Origin: JBMNNU01 sp050942695
GTDB taxonomy: Bacteria > Chloroflexota > UBA6077
Assembly: GCA_050942695.1 (NCBI GenBank)
Contig: JBMNNU010000060.1
Span: 1-14,340 of the forward strand
Direction: 5' to 3'
DNA: 14,340 bases
The notes beneath the pieces were generated by a model, which had not been told where the DNA came from, searched no databases, and saw only the letters and a list, made by a program, of their open reading frames with translations. The translations under genes were made by a program, and so were the position numbers. Positions 1 to 8,100 of this stretch are shown piece after piece (the stretch's first letter is position 1; every line of letters starts with the position of its first letter).

Positions 1-2121
1 GGATTGCTTGCTTGCTGTATCTATCGTGAAGCGGGCCACGAGTTGCTTCAACGTATCTGCCATCGCGGCTAACTCTTCAGCTTGAGCACCCATCTCCTCG
101 ACCTGCGCCGCCATCTCCTCGGCTGAGGCTGTTACCTCTTGAGTGGTACTGTTGTTTTGCTCAGCCACAGCGGCTACCGATTCGATCGAGGATGTGACCA
201 GATCAGCCTGATGGGACATCTCCTGTGTGGATGCGTTGTACTTCTCTACCACGGCATTAATATTTTCTATGGCCTCCACCATGCTGTTGGAGCCCTTCGC
301 CATCTCTCGAGCCGCCACAGCAATTTCCGATACCTGATCCGACATAGAACTGACCGCCATCAATATCTCATCCAGGGCTTCTCTTGCCTGAGCTGCCTTG
401 AGCGACCCCTCCTGCACCTTTGAAGACCCGGCTTCCATCGCTACCACAGCTTCTTTAGTCCCACTCTGCACATCCTTGATCAGCTCCGCAATGGACTTGG
501 TTTCCCTCTGTGCTCGCTCTGCGAGCTTTCTAACCTCATCGGCCACCACGGCGAAGCCCCGTCCATGTTCCCCGGCTCGCGCGGCCTCGATCGCAGCGTT
601 CAAGGCGAGGAGGTTGGTCTGCTCGGAGATATCGTCGATGGTCTCCACCACAGCTCCGATTTTCTCCCCCAATCGCCCCAACTCCCCAACCCTGGAGGCA
701 ACCTGAACGACTACGTTCATGATCATCTCCATTCCGTCAACAGTCTCCTGGACGGCTTTTGCGCCCTGTTCTGCCGACCCCTTGGTTCGTTCCCCCGCAA
801 TTGCCAGGTTATCGGCGTTCTTCGCTACTCGATCTACCTGGACGGCCATCTCGGTAGCAGCAGCCTTGGATGCCCGAACCTGCTGAGCTTGTTCAGCAGC
901 ACCCTTTGTGATCGCGTTAATCGATTCTGTCAAGTGGCCAACAGCTTCATTGGTTACCTGAGATGAATGGCTGACTTCTTGAGAACCCGACGCCATGTTC
1001 TGCATCGCCGCCGTGACCTGCTGGACGGCTGCTCCAGTCTGGCTCGTCGAGCCACTCAACTGTACAGAAGTCTCAGATAATTCATCTGCTGCCACCTTGA
1101 CCTTCCCAACAATCTTACGCAGGGCGATGATCATACTGTTGAAAGCGATCCCCACAGCGTCCATATCCGATCGTATCGCATAGTTCTGGGACAGGTCACC
1201 CGCGGCGACCTTATCTGCCTCGATGGAAAGCAGTCTCAGTTGATTCCGTGTTTCGACAATCGAGGCTCTCAACTGTTGAACCTCATCGCCGTTGCGGCCA
1301 GCCCCGGACCGTGAACGTAACAGCAGTTCCGAGATTTCAGAGGCGTCGGTGCGCAGCGCTGCCACCCCAACGACATCACCACGATATTTTATCGGGGCAC
1401 TGTACACGACCATCGGCCTTCTGGTATCCACACTGATAGAGACTCTCGAAGCGTATTGCTCGCCTTTTCTGGCACGTCGCCAGTAAGGGCGGAAGTGATA
1501 CATCTTCCCTATCATCTTTGAATCTGTCGAATAGCTGCACCTTCCGTCCATATCAAGAACGAACACTGCGGTGAAGCTCTTATTCGTAGCCATTGTCTCC
1601 TTCAGCAACTGCTGGATGGCGCCGGGGTCTGATCGAAGCCCCGCTGCTACCGATACCAGTAGATCGCTGGCGGCAAGGTTGCTTATTATCTGGATTCTCT
1701 CCGATTTGGCTCGATTGATCGCCGCCTGTTGTTCCTGATACGCCTGGGTAGCTTCGCTCGACGAGTTAGACCCTGAATCAATCAAGTCTTCCTCGCCAAC
1801 AGTGCCCGAAAGATCGCCCATGGCAAGGCGGCCAACATCCTCAACCAGCCCCCGAATCGGGTTTACCATCCTGGATACTACCACCGCAGAAAGCCCAAGC
1901 ATCACCACCAGAGAGAGCGCAACAGTGGCAAGAGCCGTCTGCCCCATCGTCTCGGAGCCGTTGCGAAGCGCCTCTTCTAAACGTAGGCCGTCCACATAAG
2001 CGAGGACGAGCACCGGAACCAGAGACAACGCAAGGTTGACAACCATCAGCTTCGTCTTGATAGACCAGTCGCGAGGATGCCGGCCGAGAAAACCAAAAGC
2101 CGCGCGTCGGTTAGCGATCAC
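1..2121 (-). CDS. Methyl-accepting chemotaxis protein with a predicted cytoplasmic Cache-like domain (C-terminus cut by window edge)
   Basis: Chemoreceptor that passes a sensed signal to the CheA/CheW complex. The frame is open for 707 codons from a GTG at 2121 to base 1. An AAGGAGG ribosome site (2128-2134) lies 6 nt upstream and fixes the start. Residues about 24-44 and 61-83 are hydrophobic membrane segments separated by only about 16 residues, so there is almost no external domain. A HAMP-like stretch (NPIRGLVEDVGRLAMGDLS) follows at about 87-105. Residues about 141-262 look like a Cache/PDC sensor, with an FRPYWRRARKGE motif and a later SAPIKYRGDVVGVAALRTD strand. A second HAMP-like segment containing AAGDLS lies at about 290-340. 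The signalling domain covers about 350-695, with the conserved hairpin tip EQTNLLALNAAIEAARAGE starting at E500 and GRGFAVVADEVRKLAER. The sequence LKQLVARF near residue 698 is a typical receptor end, so little is missing. The ligand is unknown. Topology is inferred from hydrophobicity read by eye. Confidence 0.95.
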   Translation of the reverse strand, partial: MIANRRAAFGFLGRHPRDWSIKTKLMVVNLALSLVPVLVLAYVDGLRLEEALRNGSETMGQTALATVALSLVVMLGLSAVVVSRMVNPIRGLVEDVGRLAMGDLSGTVGEEDLIDSGSNSSSEATQAYQEQQAAINRAKSERIQIISNLAASDLLVSVAAGLRSDPGAIQQLLKETMATNKSFTAVFVLDMDGRCSYSTDSKMIGKMYHFRPYWRRARKGEQYASRVSISVDTRRPMVVYSAPIKYRGDVVGVAALRTDASEISELLLRSRSGAGRNGDEVQQLRASIVETRNQLRLLSIEADKVAAGDLSQNYAIRSDMDAVGIAFNSMIIALRKIVGKVKVAADELSETSVQLSGSTSQTGAAVQQVTAAMQNMASGSQEVSHSSQVTNEAVGHLTESINAITKGAAEQAQQVRASKAAATEMAVQVDRVAKNADNLAIAGERTKGSAEQGAKAVQETVDGMEMIMNVVVQVASRVGELGRLGEKIGAVVETIDDISEQTNLLALNAAIEAARAGEHGRGFAVVADEVRKLAERAQRETKSIAELIKDVQSGTKEAVVAMEAGSSKVQEGSLKAAQAREALDEILMAVSSMSDQVSEIAVAAREMAKGSNSMVEAIENINAVVEKYNASTQEMSHQADLVTSSIESVAAVAEQNNSTTQEVTASAEEMAAQVEEMGAQAEELAAMADTLKQLVARFTIDTASKQS

Positions 2122-2166
2122 CGTCGTCCTCCTTGAAAGTGTATTTATGTGAAGCAATCTACTTAA

Positions 2167-2193
2167 TATTCGGCAGGTGTAGCACTTTTCTTG
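2167..2193 (-). promoter_or_regulatory. Possible sigma-28/SigD-type promoter of the chemoreceptor
   Basis: On the minus strand CAAG, a 15-nt spacer and GCCGAATA resemble the motility-sigma pattern TAAA-N15-GCCGATAT. The first five bases of the -10 match; the -35 matches only two of four. Transcription would start near 2160, about 40 nt before the GTG of the chemoreceptor. The geometry and the gene type fit, but the match is partial. Confidence 0.3.
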
Positions 2194-2318
2194 AGATCGG
2201 TTTTTCCATTTTGGGGGATGAGAATGGGTTGGAACATATCATGCTTTCGGTTTCACCCTGCCGAAGTTGGCAGCGCCGCGACCGACTCTGCTAAAGGGTT
2301 GGTTGTCTGCAGTAGTGA

Positions 2319-2349
2319 GGGGCGGTGCCGCAAATAACGGTGTCGCCCC
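2319..2349 (+). promoter_or_regulatory. Stem-loop in the 5' region of the lipoprotein gene
   Basis: GGGGCG (2319-2324) pairs with CGCCCC (2344-2349) and CCG with CGG around the loop CAAATAA. The gtg/tgt bases between the two stems could form three G-U pairs in RNA, giving a nearly continuous 12-bp stem. It ends 34 nt before the ATG at 2384. There is no U tract, so it is not a standard terminator. I could not identify a convincing promoter for the lipoprotein in 2122-2383. Confidence 0.35.
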
Positions 2350-2383
2350 ATTACCATATTGAGTATCTTACGGAGAAGAGGCC

Positions 2384-3169
2384 ATGAATCTGGCAACTCA
2401 GAAAACGTGGCTGGTAGCCGCTGTTTTTCTGGCGGCATTTACCGTTTTATTCACCGCATGCTCACCTGGCGGCGACTCCGAAAACCAGCAGTCTGGCTCA
2501 AACCTGGTAGACACCGGACAGTCCCAATCCAACAATTCCGCTTCTACATCCACACCCAGCCGACCGCCGACTACGACTTCCGAGGTAGACGATCTGGACC
2601 CAGAGGCAACAGCTCAACCAGGCGCCCCCGCCAACGTCCGCGTTCCAACCAGCGAAGTGACGTTGGACTCCCTTACTATCGCCCTGTCGGTTCAGGCTGC
2701 TCGCCGGATGGTGGCCGGCAACACCAGTTCGATCGCGCCGACCGCTCAACCGCAACAGCAACAGAACAACCAAGGGGCGGCAGCAAATGAGGAGATGGTG
2801 TTAGGGCTCCAAACCCAACAGATCAACAAGAATCTGGATGCAGCCCAAGGCCCGCCTCCAGATCCGAAAGACGATCAAGGTGACTACATTAGGAACGTGT
2901 CCATCCAGGTTACAGACAACGCAACCGGCCAGGTGGTTCCTTACCTGGTAATCAGCATGGACATTCTGAAGGATGGCCGACCGGTCCAATACGACCAGGC
3001 CTTGATCCCTGCGGTTCCGCGAGGGGAGAGCGTAGAACGGATGCACTACACCAACAACATAGCTTTTCCGGGTAAAGGGCGGTACCAACTGTTCATTCGT
3101 ATTCAGCCCAGTCCGGTATTGGGGAACAATGCCCCTCCCTCAACACAATTCGAGGTGATTATCGAATAG
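2384..3169 (+). CDS. Secreted lipoprotein with a P19/Tp34-like (Fe2+ transport protein type) C-terminal domain
   Basis: A 261-residue protein starting at ATG 2384, with GGAG 8 nt upstream. Residues 1-25 are a signal peptide (WLVAAVFLAAFTVLFTA) followed by Cys26; LFTAC is a slightly atypical lipobox with F at -3. Residues 27-85 are a Ser/Thr/Gln/Pro-rich linker, and a second Gln/Asn-rich stretch lies at 120-131. Residues about 168-260 look like a beta-sandwich. They carry VSIQVTDNATGQVVPYLVIS, then MHYTNNIAFPGKGRYQLFIRI at 220-240 and a final strand. In P19/Tp34 proteins, which bind iron or copper at the cell surface, the corresponding motif is HYGxN...GxY. Here His221 is kept, but I do not see the other usual His/Glu ligands, so metal binding is uncertain. 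It lies divergent from the chemoreceptor and convergent with pyrD (5-bp gap). The CDS and lipoprotein calls are firm; the family call is a recognition by eye. Confidence 0.85.
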   Translation: MNLATQKTWLVAAVFLAAFTVLFTACSPGGDSENQQSGSNLVDTGQSQSNNSASTSTPSRPPTTTSEVDDLDPEATAQPGAPANVRVPTSEVTLDSLTIALSVQAARRMVAGNTSSIAPTAQPQQQQNNQGAAANEEMVLGLQTQQINKNLDAAQGPPPDPKDDQGDYIRNVSIQVTDNATGQVVPYLVISMDILKDGRPVQYDQALIPAVPRGESVERMHYTNNIAFPGKGRYQLFIRIQPSPVLGNNAPPSTQFEVIIE

Positions 3170-3174
3170 AGCCG

Positions 3175-3235
3175 TCAGCTTCCAGCAATCAGCTCTTCAG
3201 GTAACTGCCGATCGCTGAAAGCTGATTGCTGCTGG
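3175..3235. repeat. Heptamer-based inverted repeat at the 3' end of pyrD
   Basis: The bases fall into 7-bp units: TCAGCTT, CCAGCAA, TCAGCTC, TTCAGGT on the left and GATCGCT, GAAAGCT, GATTGCT on the right. The two halves are inverted. CAGCAATCAGCT (3183-3194), a bulged C, then TTCAG (3196-3200) pairs with CTGAA plus AGCTGATTGCTG (3215-3231). This gives a 17-bp stem with one bulge and a 14-nt loop. It sits just past the convergent lipoprotein stop. No U tract follows on either strand, so a termination role is only possible. Confidence 0.8.
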
Positions 3236-4179
3236 CGGTGCCCTGCGAAATGGGGATTCGCAGCCCCAACTAGCTCACTCAGGCAACCAACGCCTTCAGA
3301 CTCTATGAACTGGGCGAGCTCGTCGATGATGCGAAGAGGAGCTGTGGGGTCAACGAAGATGCCTGTGCCAATCTGAATCGCTGAAGCACCCGCCAGGATA
3401 AACTCCAATGCGTCTTCGGCCGATGTAATCCCCCCTAGGCCGACTATTGGTATGCTGACGACCTGGGCAATCTGGTACACCATCCGGACAGCTACCGGCC
3501 TGATCGCAGGGCCGGACAACCCGCCGGTGACGTTCCCAAGGAGGGGGCGGCGCCGTTTTATGTCGATTTTCATCCCCAGCAGCGTATTGATCAGGGAGAT
3601 ACAGTCTGCTCCGGCTTTCTCCACAGCCAGGGCGATAGATACGATATCGCCGACGTTTGGAGATAGCTTCACGATCAAAGGGAGAGTGGTGGCACTACGG
3701 ACGGCGGATGTCACATCCCCCGCTGATGTGGGATCGCAGGCGAATACAGCCCCACCGGCTTTCACATTAGGACAGGAGACGTTCAGCTCTATCCCTGCTA
3801 CTCCCGGCACACCTTCCAGCAGCCGGGCGCACTCGCAGAACTCGTCGATATCCTCCCCTGCAACGTTCACCAGAACAGGCACTCTCCAGGTGGACCAGAT
3901 GGGAGCTTTCTCCGCAATGACTCGGTGTATTCCGGGGTTCTGAAGGCCGATGGCATTCAACATCCCAGCCGGAGTCTCAGCAACCCGAGGCATGGGGTTA
4001 CCCTTCCTGGGGCGCAAAGTGGTACCTTTTGAGATGATCGCCCCCAACCGCTGGATGTCGATCAGCTTTGCGTACTCAGTCCCCCACCCAAAACAGCCCG
4101 AAGCCACCATGACCGGATTGGCCAGGCGAAGGCCCTGCTTATGGTTGGGGGCTAGCTCAACGGATAAGTCGATTGTCAT
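3175..4179 (-). CDS. pyrD: Dihydroorotate dehydrogenase, class 1B catalytic subunit
   Basis: FMN enzyme that oxidises dihydroorotate to orotate; with PyrK it forms the NAD-linked heterotetramer. The 334-residue start is the ATG at 4179 (MTIDLSVELA). An in-frame ATG at 4314 would add 45 residues encoded mainly by a repeat array, so I rejected it. GGA of the last repeat unit can serve as a weak ribosome site. Visible motifs: NPVMVASGCFGWG (21-33), KGTT (51-54), NVSCPN with catalytic Cys136 (Cys marks class 1B), Lys171, GGLSGPAI (219-226), GLGGI (247-251) and GTGIF (271-275) for FMN phosphate. The normal-looking end is near SELVGAAN (301-308). The last 20 or so residues, and the TGA stop, come from the heptamer inverted repeat. 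Last gene of the operon, 125 nt after pyrK. Confidence 0.95.
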   Translation of the reverse strand: MTIDLSVELAPNHKQGLRLANPVMVASGCFGWGTEYAKLIDIQRLGAIISKGTTLRPRKGNPMPRVAETPAGMLNAIGLQNPGIHRVIAEKAPIWSTWRVPVLVNVAGEDIDEFCECARLLEGVPGVAGIELNVSCPNVKAGGAVFACDPTSAGDVTSAVRSATTLPLIVKLSPNVGDIVSIALAVEKAGADCISLINTLLGMKIDIKRRRPLLGNVTGGLSGPAIRPVAVRMVYQIAQVVSIPIVGLGGITSAEDALEFILAGASAIQIGTGIFVDPTAPLRIIDELAQFIESEGVGCLSELVGAANPHFAGHRQQQSAFSDRQLPEELIAGS

Positions 4180-4185
4180 TTTTTT

Positions 4186-4269
4186 GTCCTGCGTCCTGCG
4201 TCCTGAGTCCTGTTCTGGGTTCTGAGTTCTTAGTGCTGAGTCCTGAGTGCTGGTGCCTAGTGCCTGATG
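4186..4269. repeat. Degenerate 7-bp tandem repeat array between pyrK and pyrD
   Basis: Twelve consecutive heptamers without loss of phase. They begin GTCCTGC, GTCCTGC, GTCCTGA, GTCCTGT, TCTGGGT, TCTGAGT and drift to GCTGAGT, CCTGAGT and CCTGATG. The units belong to the same family as the arrays in carB and around the four-helix-bundle gene. The array fills most of the 125-bp gap between the pyrK stop and the pyrD start. Confidence 0.9.
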
Positions 4270-4304
4270 CCCTGTACCTTCTCCCTTTTGCCTGACGCCC
4301 AAGA

Positions 4305-5072
4305 CTACTTCCACAGTAGCTCCTTCATCTCGAATACGGGGCCGTCTTGGCAGACGCTCTTCATCTCTCCCCTACGGGTCTCCACAGCGCAGCCGAAACA
4401 GGCGCCTACGCCGCAGGCCATATTCTCCTCTAGGGAGACCTGAACCGATTTCCTGTAGTTGACCCTTCGCATTATGTCGAGAATGGAAAGGAACATCGGA
4501 CGCGGCCCGCAGGCGTATATGGCATCGGACCAGCCAAGGTAATCGACGAGGAGATCCGTAACGATGCCATGGTGGCCTACGGAGCCGTCATCGGTGGTAA
4601 CAGCGTACTCTACCTCGGCAGGCAGCAGATCAGGCGGGTATACCGCGTTCGCCGATCTGGCCCCAAACAGCAGCGTCACCGAGAGATCCTTGGCTATGGC
4701 CAGGTCGGCTAGCGCCACCAGAGGGCCAATCCCGCAACCGCCGCCTATCATCAGCAGATTCCTGCTGGCAGGGTGAATGGTAAAGCCGTTGCCCAGAGGG
4801 CCCAGGCAATCCAGCGTCTGTCCCACCGCCTTCTGAGCGAGTATCCGACTCCCCCTACCCACAGGCCTGATCAGCAGGTCGACGGTATCCCGCCCGATCC
4901 TGTAGAGGCTTATCGGTCGGCGCAGCAGCGGCTCCAGCGAATCACCCACTCTGATGTGCAAAAACTGCCCGGGCTTTGCCTCCGCAGCTATCCGAGGGGC
5001 CAGGAGCTTCAGCGCCCACATATCGGCGGTTATCTGTTTGTTTTCCAGTACCTCGCAGGTTTCCAGTTTCAT
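4305..5072 (-). CDS. pyrK: Dihydroorotate dehydrogenase electron-transfer subunit
   Basis: A 255-residue FAD and [2Fe-2S] protein that takes electrons from PyrD and passes them to NAD+. The FAD-binding domain carries RRPISLY (51-57). The NAD-binding domain carries GGGCGIGPL (110-118) and YACGPRPM (186-193). The iron-sulfur ligands are Cys220, Cys225, Cys228 and Cys241 in a C-x4-C-x2-C-x12-C pattern. Length and domain order are normal for the family. It begins 37 nt after the carB stop, in an AT-rich leader with two ATTGTTATT-like copies and no clear Shine-Dalgarno site before ATG 5072. Translation may therefore depend on coupling to carB. Its TAG stop is followed by the heptamer array before pyrD. 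Confidence 0.95.
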   Translation of the reverse strand: MKLETCEVLENKQITADMWALKLLAPRIAAEAKPGQFLHIRVGDSLEPLLRRPISLYRIGRDTVDLLIRPVGRGSRILAQKAVGQTLDCLGPLGNGFTIHPASRNLLMIGGGCGIGPLVALADLAIAKDLSVTLLFGARSANAVYPPDLLPAEVEYAVTTDDGSVGHHGIVTDLLVDYLGWSDAIYACGPRPMFLSILDIMRRVNYRKSVQVSLEENMACGVGACFGCAVETRRGEMKSVCQDGPVFEMKELLWK

Positions 5073-5109
5073 AGCATTAACAATAATAACAATAAGAGGT
5101 TTTCTTCGC

Positions 5110-8100
5110 TCATCTAGCCTCGCGGTACTCCCTCAACGGCCACACGTTGTAGCTGAGGCCGCGGGAAGCCAACGACTCCACCACAGCCCTTGCCGTATCC
5201 AGAGATGTGAAGCAGGGTACGCGATGCTCTACCGCCGCCCTCCGGATCTCGAAACCGTCTCGAAGAGGCACGCGATCACCCGTCATCGTGTTCACAACCC
5301 CCTGTACCTGGCCGGCACGTATTACGTCCACAGAGTTGGGGTGGCCTTCGCCCAGCTTCCTCGTGACAATCTTCACTGGGAGTTTCACAGCCTCAAACAG
5401 CCGGGCAGTTCCCTCTGTCGCGCATAGCTCGTAACCTAGCTCGTGGAACCTCCGGGCGATATCCAGCGCCTCAGGTTTATCTCGGTCGCTGATGGAAAAT
5501 AGTATAAACCCTGATGCCGGCAACATCATCCCTGCAGCCATCAATGCCTTCACCAGAGCAGGCGAGAAATCCAGGTCAACACCTATCACCTCACCCGTAG
5601 ATTTCATCTCCGGGCCGAGATATGTGTCCACCATAGCTAGTTTGCTCATGGAGAAGACCGGAGCCTTAACTGCTACCAGCTTCCTCTCAGGCCACAACCC
5701 TCCTGCATAACCCTGCTCCGCCAGGCTCTGTCCTAGCATTACCCTCGTTGCCAGCTTCACCATCGGCACGCCCGTCACTTTGCTGAGGAAAGGCACCGTC
5801 CGACTAGCCCGAGGGTTAACCTCCAGCACAAACACCTCGCGTTGGAATATTACATACTGGACGTTCATCAGCCCCCTCACACCGAGCGCCAAGCCGATGC
5901 GAGTCGTGTAGTCCACAATAGCGTCAGTCTCCCTGACGGTAAGATCCAACGCGGGGTAGAGCGCCATGCTATCGCCCGAGTGGACGCCGGCACGTTCGAT
6001 ATGCTGCATGATCCCAGGGATCAGCACCTGCTCACCGTCGCAGATGGCATCTACCTCAACCTCTTTGCCACCCAGATATTTGTCGATCAGGAAAGGACGC
6101 TTCCCTGAAAATTCGGCTGAGCTGGAGATGTATCGCACCATCTCGCTCGCGTTGTGCACGATCTCCATAGCCCGGCCGCCAAGCACGTAAGAGGGGCGGA
6201 TGAGCACCGGATAGCCGATGGTCTGTGCCGTGCGTAACGCCTCTTCCAGGTTGGTAACCCCGGCGCCCGGTGGCTGGGGGATGCCCAGCTTGTTCAGGAA
6301 GTCCTCGAAGCGGCGCCGGTCCTCCGCCAGATCGATCGCCTCTACCCCGCTCCCCAGAATCTCAGCCCCCGCTTTCTCAAGCGGCTCCGCCAGGTTGATT
6401 GCCGTCTGCCCGCCAAACTGGACGATCACCCCCGGCATGCTCGCTTCGCCTGAGTCCTGAGTGACGTAACCATTATCAGGACTCAGGCCCCAGGACTCAG
6501 GACTCGATTCGTTTTCTAGGATATTCCGAACACTCTCCTCGTCCAGCGGCTCGAAGTAGAGACGCGATGATGCGTCAAAGTCGGTGCTGACCGTCTCCGG
6601 GTTGCTATTCACCATGATGCTGTGAACATTGGCGGCCTTGAGCTCCATCGCCGACCGGACGCTGCAGTAATCGAACTCGATCCCCTGGCCGATCCTGATG
6701 GGGCCGGAGCCGATTACCAGGATAGACTTGCCTCCAATAGGAGCAGCCTCGTTCTCGGTTTCATAGCTGCTGTAAAAGTATGGGGTGGCCGCAGCGAACT
6801 CGGCGGCACATGTGTCCACCATCTTGTAGACGGGCTTAATACCCCAGCGTTGCCGCATCGATCTCACCTGCTCGGGAAGCATATCGGCAAGCGTACCAAT
6901 CTGCCCGTCGGAAAAGCCTAAACGCTTCGCCTCCCGCATCAAAGAGCGAGTCATCTTTTCCCGTAACAGCCTTCGCTCCATGGCAACAATATTGGCCATC
7001 TTTGAAAGGAAGAAGGGGTCGACACCCGAAATCTGGTAGATCTCATCCCAGCTCATTCCCCTTCGAAGCGCCGTCATCATTGCCCAAAGCCTGCGGTCGT
7101 TAGGGACGGAGATGAGCGAACGGAGCTTCTCCTTAATCTCCTCCGGATCGCCTTCTTTCCAGGCCGGATCCTCCCATAGCAAGCTCCGGTTCCCCTGCTC
7201 CAGGGAGCGGACGGCTTTCTGCAACGCTGCCTCGAAGGAACGATCGATCGCCATCACCTCGCCGGTAGCTTTCATCTGGGTGCCGAGGCTCCTATCTCCG
7301 CTGGGGAATTTATCGAACGGCCAACGCGGGATCTTGACCACGATGTAGTCCAGGGTGGGCTCGAAGGCTGCTGTGGTTTTTTCGGTAACGGCATTGGGGA
7401 TCTCGTCCAATCGTCGACCGACAGCGATCTTAGCGGCAACGCGGGCAATGGGGTATCCAGTAGCTTTAGACGCCAGGGCTGAAGAACGGCTAACCCTGGG
7501 ATTCACTTCGATAACGTAGTAATTCTGCGATCTGGGATCAAGGGCGAACTGCACATTGCAGCCACCCTGAATACCCAGGGCGCGTATGATTTTTAGAGAA
7601 GCCGTCCGAAGCATCTGGTATTCACGGTCGGAAAGGGTCTGGCTGGGGGCAACTACCATGGAGTCGCCGGTGTGAACCCCCATCGGGTCGATATTCTCCA
7701 TGTTACAGATGGTGATACAGTTATCTGCCGCATCCCGCATCACCTCGTACTCCAGCTCTTTCCACCCAATCAGCGATCTTTCCACCAGCACCTGGTGTAT
7801 GGGGCTTGCTTCGAGGCCGCCTTGAACTACCGCTTCGAGCTCCTCGTCGTTATTTGCGATCCCACCGCCGGTTCCTCCCAGGGTATAGGCCGGACGGATA
7901 ATCAATGGAAAACCTATCTGGCGGGCAAAATCCTTTGCCTCATCCAAGGAGTTAGCGATGATGCTCTCCGGAACCGGCTCGCCGATTTCCAGCAGCATCT
8001 TCTTGAACAGCTCACGGTCCTCAGCCCGCTTGATGGTCTCCAAAGGAGTTCCCAGTAGCCGTACACCATACTTATCCAGCACCCCGGCGTCCGCAACTTC

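Noticed and set aside
2359..2790. 143-residue plus-strand frame overlapping the lipoprotein start
   Set aside because: Arg/Pro-rich out-of-frame reading of the lipoprotein gene, which has a signal peptide, a lipobox and a better start.
3183..3231. Classical intrinsic terminator for the lipoprotein or pyrD
   Set aside because: The stem is strong but no U tract follows on either strand; better explained as an inverted heptamer repeat.
4186..4269. CRISPR array or protein-coding repeat
   Set aside because: Units are 7 bp with no spacers, and the predicted peptides are low complexity in whichever frame is read.
4180..4314. 45-residue N-terminal extension of pyrD from an ATG at 4314
   Set aside because: It is encoded mostly by the heptamer array, overlaps pyrK, and has no ribosome site. 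PyrD proteins normally begin as at ATG 4179.
6448..6505. carB as a pseudogene because of the repeat insertion
   Set aside because: The reading frame continues through the repeat and every catalytic motif on both sides is intact.
7672..8058. 128-residue plus-strand reading frame opposite carB, and similar long antisense frames over carA, pyrC, pyrB and the chemoreceptor
   Set aside because: They are shadows of strongly coding minus-strand genes, with no ribosome sites or recognisable domains.
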